Below are positions 43,010 to 51,292 of a DNA stretch of 64,000 nt, piece by piece. The notes beneath the pieces are model-generated. The model was not told where the DNA came from, ran no database searches, and saw only the letters and a list, made by a program, of their open reading frames with translations. Made by a program: the position numbers and the translations under genes. Positions within the stretch are counted from its first letter, which is position 1; each line of letters starts with the position of its first letter. The DNA lies in NCBI GenBank assembly GCA_049890115.1, contig JBMHCC010000039.1, forward strand, positions 62,001 to 126,000, given 5' to 3'. The DNA is from UBA685 sp049890115. GTDB lineage: Bacteria; Pseudomonadota; Alphaproteobacteria; Puniceispirillales; Puniceispirillaceae.

Positions 43010-43171
43010 ATGGGTGATGGCCGAATCAGCCGTCGGTGTGATTCATCCTTCTGCGACCTGATTAACAGGTGGGCGCCGCAATAATAAGACCGCGATCCTA
43101 TCAGAGGCAGCTCCCTACAGAAGATTATGGTCCCAGGGATTGAAAGACCTAACGCACTGTCCAGCCATCAT
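43010..43171 (-). ncRNA. ssrS: 6S RNA
   Basis: The space between zapA and fau (same strand) is the classic 6S RNA locus. The predicted RNA is about 160 nt. A terminal stem TGATGGC (43170-43164) pairs with GCCATCA (43021-43015). The 5' internal segment CCCTGGGACCATAATC resembles the central-bubble strand of E. coli 6S (CCCUGAGCCGAUAUU). The 3' side has a small hairpin ACCTG-TTAAT-CAGGT, matching the position of the E. coli CACCUUGAAC hairpin. A -10 TAAAAT (43182-43177) lies just upstream. 6S RNA mimics an open promoter and sequesters RNA polymerase. Ends are approximate. Confidence 0.72.
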
Positions 43172-43183
43172 TGTGCATTTTAT

Positions 43184-43534
43184 TTAGGCTGATTTCAGTG
43201 ATGCGGCAAGTGTAGAAATCTGAGCTGTGATATTTTCCAGCTTCGCTATCTGTTGATCTGTCACGATGTCTCCAGCAGGTTCACCAGTTGATTCTGGGGC
43301 TGATTCTGGGGCTGATTCTGGGGCTGGCCCCTTGGCTTTGGCTTGTTCTGCCAGCAAAATAGCTGCCATGACTAACAAACGCATTTCACCAATTTGGCCA
43401 ACAGAGCCTGACAGTGATTTCACCGTATCATCAACCATCTTGCCAAGTGCTTCAATCTCAGCCTCTTGGCCTTTATCACAGCCAAGCTGAAATGGTTGGC
43501 CATTAATTCTGACAGTTACAACAGACCCGCTCAT
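43184..43534 (-). CDS. zapA: Cell division protein ZapA
   Basis: Small protein that bundles FtsZ filaments. VTVRINGQPFQLGCDKGQEAEIEALGKMVDD is the globular N-terminal domain. The C-terminal helix forms the coiled-coil dimer. Between them is an inserted Ala-Pro-Glu-Ser repeat (three APES units) encoded by 12-bp tandem repeats. Length is 116 aa. It overlaps the upstream coiled-coil gene by 4 bp (ATGA) and is followed by 6S RNA. Confidence 0.9.
   Translation of the reverse strand: MSGSVVTVRINGQPFQLGCDKGQEAEIEALGKMVDDTVKSLSGSVGQIGEMRLLVMAAILLAEQAKAKGPAPESAPESAPESTGEPAGDIVTDQQIAKLENITAQISTLAASLKSA
43290..43325 (-). repeat. Three 12-bp tandem repeats within zapA
   Basis: The plus-strand unit GATTCTGGGGCT is repeated three times exactly (43290-43301, 43302-43313, 43314-43325). 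It encodes Ala-Pro-Glu-Ser repeats. Unit length is a multiple of three, so copy-number change keeps the frame. Confidence 0.9.
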
Positions 43535-43782
43535 GCTGTGCCTCCATTTGAGCCATCAGGCAAATCAGCTGATGGTTTTGCCTCAGTTTGAATATGGCGC
43601 ACCAGCTCGATGGCTTCTGCTAGCTCTGATTTGATGCTTTGCAACTCTTCTTGAGATGGCGCGGCAGTCATATCAGCATAGCTATCTGCCCCATTATCGG
43701 CTTGCGGCCTATCTGCCATAGCAGCAGATAATTCTGCCAATGCAGCTTCAAGTTCTGATAAAGCGGTATCCAAACGTGACAT
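43531..43782 (-). CDS. Small coiled-coil protein upstream of zapA (DUF4164-like)
   Basis: This 83-residue protein begins MSRLDTALSELEAALAELSAAM, a heptad-rich helix. A second helix follows (EELQSIKSELAEAIELVRHIQTEA) and then a flexible tail. It resembles the small DUF4164 proteins found before zapA in Alphaproteobacteria, but I assign it by position and coiled-coil style only. The start at 43782 has AGGA 12 nt upstream, rather far. A longer frame from 43869 has no support. It probably partners ZapA. Confidence 0.7.
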   Translation of the reverse strand: MSRLDTALSELEAALAELSAAMADRPQADNGADSYADMTAAPSQEELQSIKSELAEAIELVRHIQTEAKPSADLPDGSNGGTA

Positions 43783-43834
43783 AAAGCAATGAGTTCCTTT
43801 TGACTTGCCATCATGGGGCGTCAGTTTGTGTTTT

Positions 43835-43862
43835 AGCATAGCTGAGTTACCAGAAAATTCAA
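43835..43862 (-). promoter_or_regulatory. Possible sigma-70 promoter for the coiled-coil gene, zapA and 6S RNA
   Basis: TTGAAT (43862-43857), 16-bp spacer and TATGCT (43840-43835) lie 53 bp before the start. The -10 is identical to the one proposed for yebC. Confidence 0.42.
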
Positions 43863-43967
43863 CTATCACAATTTTTTACGAAACTGAGTTCTACCACAAT
43901 GCCAAACCATTATAAACCAGCGAGGTATTCTGGTCTAATTCATCATGTTTTTTGACAAACTAAGTAT

Positions 43968-43997
43968 TTGACGCAGCCTTATCATTTAGCCCATTAT
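43968..43997 (+). promoter_or_regulatory. Possible promoter of tkt
   Basis: TTGACG (43968-43973), 18-bp spacer and CATTAT (43992-43997) lie 80 bp before tkt. The divergent gap 43783-44078 (296 bp) holds this and the opposite-strand promoter, and no other recognised feature. Confidence 0.4.
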
Positions 43998-44078
43998 GCG
44001 GCAAGTTTGACCACCTGTAACCGCGTCATCATTTGTGATCTTGCATCATGATATGTTGTTTTTGTAAGGAGCCCCCCT

Positions 44079-46055
44079 ATGTCTGCCACTAAGCTGGAAA
44101 TGGCAAATGCCATTCGTGCCTTATCAATGGATGCTGTCGAAGCGGCAAAATCAGGTCACCCAGGCATGCCAATGGGCATGGCAGATGCGGCAACAGCGTT
44201 ATTTTCAGACCATCTGAAATTTGATGCCAGCCAGCCAAATTGGCCAGATAGAGACAGATTTATACTATCAGCAGGCCATGGTTCTATGCTGATTTATGCG
44301 CTGTTACATCTAACAGGCTATGCTGATATGACATTGGATGAGATTCGCAATTTCCGCCAATGGGGTGCCAAAACAGCTGGTCATCCGGAATTTGGTCATG
44401 CCTCAGGCATTGAGACAACCACAGGCCCGCTTGGTCAAGGTATTGCCAATGCTGTTGGCATGGCGATGGCAGAGCGTCATAAAGCAGCTCTATTTGGTGA
44501 TGAGCTGGTTAATCATTACACCTATGTTATCGCAGGTGATGGCTGCCTGATGGAAGGTGTCAGCCATGAAGCTGCTTCACTGGCAGGTCATATGAAGCTT
44601 GGCCGTATGATTGTGTTATTTGACGATAATGGCATCTCGATTGATGGACCAACCAGCCTGACTATTTCAGATGATACAACAAAGCGATTTGAAGCCTATG
44701 GGTGGCAGGTTTTGGCATGTGATGGCCATGATCAGCAGGCTGTTTCAGCAGCTATCACAGCTGCCAAGCAAGATGATCGCCCGACCCTTATTCGCTGCAA
44801 AACCGTTATTGGCTATGGCGCACCAACGAAAAAAGGTACATCTGGCATTCATGGCGCACCTTTGGGCGCAGATGAAATTGCTGGCACAAGAGACCAGCTT
44901 GGCTGGAGCTATGCGCCATTTGAAATTCCGCAAAATATCCTAGATAGCTGGCGTGCTGTTGGCGCAAAAGGGCATGATGAGGCTAGCGCATGGCAAGCAC
45001 GCCTTGACGCATCTTCCCATAAGGACAGCTTTAACGCTCTGTCATCTGGTAATGTCACAGAAGCTGTGAATAAGGCAATCGCTGCTTATAAAGAAACACT
45101 AGCATCTGGTGAGCCCCAAAAAATCGCAACAAGAGTCGCAAGCCAAAAAGCGATTGAAGCATTAGTGCCTTCTATCCCTGCCCTATTTGGTGGTTCAGCT
45201 GATTTGACCGGCTCAAATAATACCCGTGTTGGCATGCATGAGATTTTCAGTGCTGATAATTATGCTGGCACCTATATTCATTATGGTGTTCGTGAACATG
45301 GCATGGCAGCAGCAATGAACGGGATTGCCTTGCATGGCGGTCTTGTGCCATTTGGTGGCACTTTCTTGGTCTTTACTGATTATTGCAGACCATCTATCCG
45401 CCTATCAGCTTTGATGCAGCAGCGTGTGATTTATGTGATGACACATGATTCTATTGGTTTGGGTGAAGATGGCCCGACACATCAGCCTGTTGAACATATT
45501 GCCTCACTGCGTGCGATGCCAAATGTGAATGTATTCCGCCCAGCTGATATTGTTGAGACAGCTGAAGCATGGCAATGCGCGATGACATCGCAATCAACAC
45601 CATCAATTCTGGCATTAAGCCGCCAAGGTTTGCCGCAATTACGTCTTGGTGATGACGTGCTTGAGAATAAATCTGCCAAAGGTGGTTACATCCTGACAGA
45701 CGCCTCATCAGACCCGCAAGTTACCTTATTTGCCACAGGCTCTGAGGTGACGATTGCCAATGATGCTAGAGAAGCTTTGGAAGCTGAAGGCATTGCAACA
45801 CGTCTTGTATCTGTCCCGTGTTTTGATCTTTTGATGGCACAAGATGCCTCTTACATTGAAAGCTTAATAGGCGGCGCATCTGTCAAAATCGCTGTTGAGG
45901 CTGGCATTGCACAAGGCTGGTCAGATCTAATCGGCACAGATGGCACCTTTATCGGCATGACTGGCTTTGGTGCATCTGCACCGATTGACAAATTATATGA
46001 GGCATTCGGCATCACAGCAGACGCCATTATCACCGCAGCAAAAGCAAAATTATAA
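44079..46055 (+). CDS. tkt: Transketolase
   Basis: Thiamine-diphosphate enzyme of the pentose phosphate pathway. AIRALSMDAVEAAKSGHPGMPMG, GHGSMLIYALLHL, the ThDP motif GDGCLMEGVSHEAASLAGH, and FGGSADLTGSNNT then VREHGMAAAMNGIALHGG in the Pyr domain are typical. Length 658 aa is normal. AAGGAG lies a few bases before the ATG. It is followed 46 nt later by gap, and the pair probably forms one carbon-metabolism transcript ending at the terminator after gap. Confidence 0.98.
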   Translation: MSATKLEMANAIRALSMDAVEAAKSGHPGMPMGMADAATALFSDHLKFDASQPNWPDRDRFILSAGHGSMLIYALLHLTGYADMTLDEIRNFRQWGAKTAGHPEFGHASGIETTTGPLGQGIANAVGMAMAERHKAALFGDELVNHYTYVIAGDGCLMEGVSHEAASLAGHMKLGRMIVLFDDNGISIDGPTSLTISDDTTKRFEAYGWQVLACDGHDQQAVSAAITAAKQDDRPTLIRCKTVIGYGAPTKKGTSGIHGAPLGADEIAGTRDQLGWSYAPFEIPQNILDSWRAVGAKGHDEASAWQARLDASSHKDSFNALSSGNVTEAVNKAIAAYKETLASGEPQKIATRVASQKAIEALVPSIPALFGGSADLTGSNNTRVGMHEIFSADNYAGTYIHYGVREHGMAAAMNGIALHGGLVPFGGTFLVFTDYCRPSIRLSALMQQRVIYVMTHDSIGLGEDGPTHQPVEHIASLRAMPNVNVFRPADIVETAEAWQCAMTSQSTPSILALSRQGLPQLRLGDDVLENKSAKGGYILTDASSDPQVTLFATGSEVTIANDAREALEAEGIATRLVSVPCFDLLMAQDASYIESLIGGASVKIAVEAGIAQGWSDLIGTDGTFIGMTGFGASAPIDKLYEAFGITADAIITAAKAKL

Positions 46056-46101
46056 CCCTGAAATGCCGCCCCACAGGCACCAGCAATGAAGGACTATAAA
46101 C

Positions 46102-47109
46102 GTGACAATCAGAGTTGCTATTAATGGTTTCGGTCGCATTGGCCGATTAACCTTGCGTGCGCTTGCACAATCTGGACGCAATGATATCGAAGTCGCATTG
46201 ATTAACACGCCAGGCGACATAGCGACATCAGCTCATCTTTTTGAATTTGATTCAACCCATGGCCGCTTTTCCGGCAATCTGTCTTATGGTGAAGATTGGA
46301 TGGATATGGGGTCTGGCAAAATTAAAATGACGCAATTACGCCAGCCATCTGATTTGCCTCATAAAGAGCTAGGCATTGACCTTGTGATGGAATGTGCCGG
46401 CATCTTCAACAAGCGTGATGCTGCAGCAGCTCATCTAGATGCTGGCGCATCAAAAGTGTTGTTATCTGCCCCTGCTGATGATTCTGATTTGACTGTGGTT
46501 TATGGCGTTAATCACAACCAGTTAACGGCCAGCCATAACATTATTTCCAATGCCTCATGTACCACAAATTGCCTGGCACCAGTGGCAAAGGTGATGCAAG
46601 ATAGCTTTGGCATTGACAGCGGTTATATGACCACCATCCATGCCTATACGAATGATCAGAATATTCTGGATAACAGACATAAGGATTTGCGCCGTGCCAG
46701 ATCAGCTGGTCAGTCAATGGTGCCTACCTCAACAGGTGCTGCCAAGGCCGTTGGTCTGGTTCTGCCAGAATTACAAGGCAAGCTGGATGGTGCTGCGATG
46801 CGTGTGCCAACTGCCAATGTATCAGCTGTTGATTTTACCTTTATTGCGAAAACAGACGTCACAGAAAAAGAGATTCATCAGGCCTTATATGATGCCGCAA
46901 ACGGGCCAATGGCTGGTGTGTTAGGCATTAATCAGCGCCCGCTTGTTTCGATAGATTTCAATCAAGACCCGCATTCTTCAATAGTTGATATCACTCAGAC
47001 ACAAGTGTTGAATAAGCGCTTTGTCCGCCTTTTGGCGTGGTATGATAATGAATGGGGTTTTTCAAATCGGATGCTTGATACAAGTGTTGCGATGATGCGT
47101 GCTGCCTGA
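46102..47109 (+). CDS. gap: Glyceraldehyde-3-phosphate dehydrogenase
   Basis: NAD(P)-dependent phosphorylating GAPDH. It has the Rossmann start INGFGRIGRLTLRAL, the catalytic Cys153 in SNASCTTNCLAP, the His in TTIHAYTNDQ, and the C-terminal WYDNEWGFSNRM. Length is 335 aa. The start is GTG with AAGGA 8 nt upstream. An intrinsic terminator follows 1 nt after the stop. Asp at the end of the second strand, which favours NAD, is not evident (INTPGD), so cofactor choice cannot be called. Confidence 0.97.
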   Translation: MTIRVAINGFGRIGRLTLRALAQSGRNDIEVALINTPGDIATSAHLFEFDSTHGRFSGNLSYGEDWMDMGSGKIKMTQLRQPSDLPHKELGIDLVMECAGIFNKRDAAAAHLDAGASKVLLSAPADDSDLTVVYGVNHNQLTASHNIISNASCTTNCLAPVAKVMQDSFGIDSGYMTTIHAYTNDQNILDNRHKDLRRARSAGQSMVPTSTGAAKAVGLVLPELQGKLDGAAMRVPTANVSAVDFTFIAKTDVTEKEIHQALYDAANGPMAGVLGINQRPLVSIDFNQDPHSSIVDITQTQVLNKRFVRLLAWYDNEWGFSNRMLDTSVAMMRAA

Positions 47110-47110
47110 T

Positions 47111-47135
47111 AAAGGCAGGATTTTTGCCTTTTTTT
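47111..47135 (+). terminator. Rho-independent terminator after gap
   Basis: AAAGGCA (47111-47117), loop GGATTTT and TGCCTTT (47125-47131) are followed by further T residues. It begins directly after the gap stop codon. Confidence 0.85.
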
Positions 47136-47141
47136 CATAAA

Positions 47142-47170
47142 TTGCTGGCCTTTTGCACCTGCAATATCCT
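47142..47170 (+). promoter_or_regulatory. Possible promoter of efp
   Basis: TTGCTG (47142-47147), 17-bp spacer and TATCCT (47165-47170) follow the gap terminator. Downstream, TGCCAT-G-ATGGCA (47198-47210) is a perfect 13-bp inverted repeat in the efp leader, ending 22 nt before the start. Confidence 0.35.
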
Positions 47171-47232
47171 ATAGAGCAGTGACAAATTCAGATGCGCTGC
47201 CATGATGGCAAGCCAGCAGAAGAGGTGACATT

Positions 47233-47799
47233 ATGAAATTAAATGGTAATGCCATTCGCCCAGGCAATGTGATCGAACATAAATCACGTCTGTGGGTTGC
47301 GGTGAAAATCAGCCATGTTAAGCCAGGCAAAGGTGGTGCTTTTGCACAGGTGGAATTGAAAGATATCAAAGATGGCACAAAGCTGAATGAACGCTTCCGC
47401 GCCACAGAATCAGTGACACGTGTGATTTTGGATGAAGCTGAATGCACCTATCTTTATGCAGAAGGTGACAAGCATATTTTCATGCATTCTGAAACATTTG
47501 AGCAATTTGAAATTGACGCTGGCATGATAGGTGAGCAGGCAGCATTCTTGCAAGATAGCATGGCTGTGACTTTGCAAAGCTATGAAGGTGACCCGATTTC
47601 AGTGACCTTGCCTGATCAAGTTGTGGTAGAGGTGATGGAAGCTGATGCGGTTGTCAAAGGCCAAACAGCATCATCATCTTATAAGCCTGCTATTGTTGAT
47701 AATGGTCTGCGTGTGATGGTACCGCCTCATATTGAAGCTGGCACAAAAATTATCGTCAAAACAGAAGACGCAACCTATGTTGAGAGATTCAAAGGCTAA
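47233..47799 (+). CDS. efp: Translation elongation factor P
   Basis: Rescues ribosomes stalled at polyproline. It has three OB-like domains. The modifiable loop is VKPGKGGAF with Lys33, corresponding to E. coli Lys34, which is beta-lysylated by EpmA; no epmA is present in the window. LPDQVVVEVMEADAVVKGQTAS and VPPHIEAGTKIIVKTED are typical of domains II-III. Length is 188 aa. TolA in this window (nine consecutive Pro) is an obvious client. Confidence 0.97.
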   Translation: MKLNGNAIRPGNVIEHKSRLWVAVKISHVKPGKGGAFAQVELKDIKDGTKLNERFRATESVTRVILDEAECTYLYAEGDKHIFMHSETFEQFEIDAGMIGEQAAFLQDSMAVTLQSYEGDPISVTLPDQVVVEVMEADAVVKGQTASSSYKPAIVDNGLRVMVPPHIEAGTKIIVKTEDATYVERFKG

Positions 47800-47857
47800 T
47801 CTGGTGTTAGCTGTTTCATTTTGAGACGCATAACAAGAAAAGCATGAAAGGGACATT

Positions 47858-48679
47858 ATGGCAGGTCGTTCGGCACTGATTAATGTGATGGTAAAAGCAG
47901 CAGAGACTGCCAGCAGAAAAATCATGCGTGATTTTGGCGAGGTTGAAAATCTGCAAGTAAGCCGCAAGGGTGCAGCTGATTTCGTCACAAAAGCTGATAT
48001 CACAGCTGAAAAAGTGATTCATGAAGAACTTGCCAAAGCGCGCCCTGATTGGGGCTTTGTGATGGAAGAACAAGGGGTGATTAAAGCCTCTGAAACAGAT
48101 GCGCCAGAATGGATTATTGACCCGATAGATGGCACGACAAATTTCATGCATGGCATCCCGCATTTTGCGATTTCAATCGCTGTCAGACAGGCTGGCAAGA
48201 TCACAGCAGGCATTGTGTTTGACCCGTCACGCAATGAATGTTTTTTCGCCGAAGCTGGCAAGGGTGCGTTTTTGAATGAACGCCGCATCCGTGTATCTGG
48301 TAGACGCCAATTACATGAATCGTTATTTGCCACTGGCATTCCCTTTTTAGGGCGTGGGACAGCTGAAACAGATGCGCTGTTTCAGGCTGAATTACAATCT
48401 GTCATGCAAAAATCAGCTGGCATTAGACGCTTTGGTGCCGCCGCCCTTGATTTGGCATGGGTTGCCGCTGGCCGCTATGAAGGGTTCTGGGAAAGAGGGC
48501 TGAATATCTGGGATATCGCAGCTGGTGTTATTTTGGTGCGTGAAGCTGGCGGCTTTGTCTCTGACTTTGCCTCGCGTGATAAGGCACTTGAAACAGGTGA
48601 TGTGGTTGCTGCTAATTCAGCCTTGCATACACCTCTATTAAAGCTATTGCGTGCTGGCAAAGATAGCCTGTCACAATAA
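47858..48679 (+). CDS. suhB: Inositol monophosphatase family protein (SuhB-like)
   Basis: Mg-dependent phosphatase of the IMPase fold. The metal-site motifs are TKADITAEKVI, EEQGV, WIIDPIDGTTNFMHGIPHFAISIAV, and LDLAWVAAGRYEGFWERGLNIWDIAAG. Length is 273 aa. AAAGGGA lies 5-6 nt before ATG. E. coli SuhB also serves as an rRNA antitermination factor. Substrate and any such role here are unknown. The location after efp is common in Alphaproteobacteria. Confidence 0.93.
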   Translation: MAGRSALINVMVKAAETASRKIMRDFGEVENLQVSRKGAADFVTKADITAEKVIHEELAKARPDWGFVMEEQGVIKASETDAPEWIIDPIDGTTNFMHGIPHFAISIAVRQAGKITAGIVFDPSRNECFFAEAGKGAFLNERRIRVSGRRQLHESLFATGIPFLGRGTAETDALFQAELQSVMQKSAGIRRFGAAALDLAWVAAGRYEGFWERGLNIWDIAAGVILVREAGGFVSDFASRDKALETGDVVAANSALHTPLLKLLRAGKDSLSQ

Positions 48680-48817
48680 CGCTAGCTTACATAGATAAGC
48701 TGAATAAGCCCGCCTGCTGTCAGATAATTCTTTTCAGACTAACACAATCCTGCCATTGTTTTGTCATAACTACACTTTGATGAGTGATAATAGCCGATAG
48801 AGCATAAAGGTGGTGGC

Positions 48818-49882
48818 ATGACTGATCCGCGTCGATATTTGATACGCATGGGCGTATTTCTGGCAGTCGTAGTGATAATTTTAGGCTTGTTATATAAGCC
48901 TTTATATGCCGCCTTCATGGGCAATCCTGTTCTCAACAGCCTGATTATCGCGGTTGGTGTGATTGGTATCATCTATGTGATTTTGCAGGTGTTGCGGCTT
49001 GTGCCAGAGGTCAAATGGCTATCTGATATTCAGCGCACTAGAACGCTAAATCCTCGTGCCTCAAAGCCTGTATTGTTGGCAACTGTCAATGTGATGCTAG
49101 CAGATGCCAGAAGTGATTCCCGCCTATCAGCCATCTCATTGCGCTCTGTCTTGGATGGGGTGGCAGGTCGCCTTGATGAAGGGCGTGATATCTCCCGCTA
49201 TATGATTGGCCTTTTGGTATTCCTGGGTCTACTTGGCACATTTTGGGGATTGCTTCAGACCATTGGGGCTGTTGGCCAAGTTGTTGGCGGGCTCGATCTA
49301 GTTGGCTCTGATTTTGAGAGCATGATGCGCCAATTACGCTCTGGATTAGATGCCCCATTATCAGGGATGGCAACAGCCTTTTCATCCTCTTTATTTGGCC
49401 TTGGCGGCTCTCTTATTCTTGGGTTTCTGGATTTACAGCTTGGTCAGGCAATCGGCCGATTTTTCAATGAGGTTGAAGATTGGCTATCAGCCTTTGCGAA
49501 ATATAATGATGCCACAGTTGGCGGCTCTGGCACTGGTGCTTTGGCAGAAGGGCTGAGCGAAGAAGGCGCAAGAGCCCTTATCACCTTGGCGACAGCGATT
49601 GAACGTTCTGAAGATGATAGAGGCCAGATGTTAGAACAAATCACGGCGATGAATCAGAATATGCGCCTGTTATCTGAAATGCTGGAAGATGATAGACGAT
49701 TGCGTGACCAGCTTGCTGGCCTGCAAGCACAGATTGGTGATTTGGCAAATCACATGGCACAAAGCAGAGCTGATTATCAGACAGAGTTACGAGCTGAAAT
49801 CCGCGCTTTATCAAAAACGGTTGAAAAAAACGTGCGAACTGAACCAGCTGGCAAAGCGCCTTTAAAAGCACCTAAGGACTAA
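48818..49882 (+). CDS. MotA/TolQ/ExbB-like proton-channel protein
   Basis: This 354-residue membrane protein has two N-terminal helices (FLAVVVIILGLLYKPLYAAF and LIIAVGVIGIIYVILQVL). A cytoplasmic stretch follows. Two further helices carry the channel signature: MIGLLVFLGLLGTFWGLLQTIGAV and LSGMATAFSSSLFGLGGSLILGFLDLQLGQA. The C-terminal 120 residues are Glu/Gln-rich and probably coiled-coil. It lies 5 nt before a MotB/OmpA-like gene, so the two probably form a stator-like complex. It is not TolQ (tolQ is elsewhere in the window) and no flagellar genes are near. The biological role is unknown. Confidence 0.85.
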   Translation: MTDPRRYLIRMGVFLAVVVIILGLLYKPLYAAFMGNPVLNSLIIAVGVIGIIYVILQVLRLVPEVKWLSDIQRTRTLNPRASKPVLLATVNVMLADARSDSRLSAISLRSVLDGVAGRLDEGRDISRYMIGLLVFLGLLGTFWGLLQTIGAVGQVVGGLDLVGSDFESMMRQLRSGLDAPLSGMATAFSSSLFGLGGSLILGFLDLQLGQAIGRFFNEVEDWLSAFAKYNDATVGGSGTGALAEGLSEEGARALITLATAIERSEDDRGQMLEQITAMNQNMRLLSEMLEDDRRLRDQLAGLQAQIGDLANHMAQSRADYQTELRAEIRALSKTVEKNVRTEPAGKAPLKAPKD

Positions 49883-49887
49883 GCCTG

Positions 49888-51204
49888 ATGTCTGTGTCCC
49901 GCCTAGGCAGCCGCAATCGCCCAAATGACTATAACTGGCCAGGCTTTGTTGATGCCCTTGCCAGCTTATTGATGGTGTTTGTCTTTGTGCTGATGGTCTT
50001 TGTTTTGATACAGGCCAATCTTGCCTATCGTGTCTCTGGACAAGATGCGTCTCTATCAGCCTTGCGCAATGAGCTCAATACCATCTCATCTTTATTGCGT
50101 CAGGAACGAAATTCATCAGCTGAATTATCAGCCACATTATCAGCCACAAGCTCTGCTTTGCGAACAGCAGAAGCTGAGATTAAATCGCTTGGCTTGGCAC
50201 TTGATGATAGCGAGAAAACCAAAGCCAATCAGCTGGAACAGTTGCGTGAACTAAATGCCCAGCTTTTGGCACAAGCAAGCCGCGGTGATAATTTGCAAGC
50301 TAATCTTGATGAAGCTGCCAACAAATTAGCGTTAGTTGAACAAGCCTTGCAAGCTTTGCGCCTTGATGCCAGAGCCTTGGAAGATGATAAGGCTGATTTA
50401 GCGGCACGTCTGGCAGATAACCAAGCTGCTCTGCAAAATGAAACGACGCTTTTGCAAAATACCCAATCAGCTCTAGAAGCCAGCCAGCAAGACCTAGCTG
50501 ACAATCAGGCAGCATTGGCACAAAGCCGTGATGATGCCTCTTCTTTGCGATCTTTGAATGAGGAATCACAGCTTGAAATTGAACGTCTGATTGCTGCCAG
50601 CTTGACATTGCGTAATGAGCTATCTGAATTACGCGCCTTATTGGCTGAAAAAGAAGCCAAATCACTAGCTGATAAGGTTACCATTGCCTCACTTGGCAAA
50701 TCACTTAATGCCGCATTGGCAGATAGGGTGCAGGAATTACAGCGTTTCCGTTCAGATTTTTTTGGCAGGCTTCGTGATATTCTTGGTAATCGTTCAGATG
50801 TGACGATTGTTGGTGATCGCTTTATCTTCCAGTCAGAGGTGTTATTTGACCAAGGCCAAGCCAATCTTGGTGATGATGGTCAGGCACAGCTGCGCCAAAT
50901 TGGCATGGCACTTATTCAAATATCACAAAGCATCCCTGCTGATATACCATGGGTGCTACAAGTTGATGGTCATACTGATGATGTGCCTGTCTCAGCTGGT
51001 GTGTATCGCGATAATTGGCAGCTATCAACCGAACGTGCCTTGTCAGTGGTGCGGTTTTTAATCAATGAAGGTGTGCCAGCTGAACGTCTTGCAGCAACAG
51101 GCTATGGCGAATTTCAGCCCATCGCTGAAGGCACCTCAGATGAGGCACGCAATCGTAATCGCCGCATTGAGCTGAAATTTACCCAGCGCCTGAAACAAAA
51201 TTAA
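49888..51204 (+). CDS. MotB/OmpA-like peptidoglycan-binding protein with long coiled coil
   Basis: This is a 438-residue protein. One N-terminal transmembrane helix carries an Asp at position 22 (PGFVDALASLLMVFVFVLMV), aligning with the proton-carrying Asp of TolR/MotB. A coiled coil of about 230 residues (about 50-280) is rich in Ala/Leu/Gln/Asp. A C-terminal OmpA domain follows with VDGHTDDVPV, NWQLSTERALSVVRFL and NRNRRIELKF, which should bind peptidoglycan. With the preceding MotA-like gene it forms a likely proton-driven envelope complex spanning the periplasm. It is not TolR and no flagellar function is indicated. Confidence 0.88.
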   Translation: MSVSRLGSRNRPNDYNWPGFVDALASLLMVFVFVLMVFVLIQANLAYRVSGQDASLSALRNELNTISSLLRQERNSSAELSATLSATSSALRTAEAEIKSLGLALDDSEKTKANQLEQLRELNAQLLAQASRGDNLQANLDEAANKLALVEQALQALRLDARALEDDKADLAARLADNQAALQNETTLLQNTQSALEASQQDLADNQAALAQSRDDASSLRSLNEESQLEIERLIAASLTLRNELSELRALLAEKEAKSLADKVTIASLGKSLNAALADRVQELQRFRSDFFGRLRDILGNRSDVTIVGDRFIFQSEVLFDQGQANLGDDGQAQLRQIGMALIQISQSIPADIPWVLQVDGHTDDVPVSAGVYRDNWQLSTERALSVVRFLINEGVPAERLAATGYGEFQPIAEGTSDEARNRNRRIELKFTQRLKQN

Positions 51205-51292
51205 AAACTCTGCCACTTTGCTTTTTTTGATGATGGGCAAATATTAACCGATTTAACATTGCGTTGAACCGTTGGAAGAGTTTCATGACATT

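Noticed and set aside
48818..51204. Zorya-type defence system (ZorA/ZorB-like pair)
   Set aside because: The MotA-like plus MotB/OmpA-like pairing is reminiscent, but there is no ZorC, ZorD or ZorE-like gene nearby. The neighbourhood is conserved housekeeping with no signs of a defence island.
51240..51262. CtrA-like site (TTAA...TTAA) before the secreted protein gene
   Set aside because: The spacing between TTAA words is 5 nt, not the 7 nt of the CtrA consensus.
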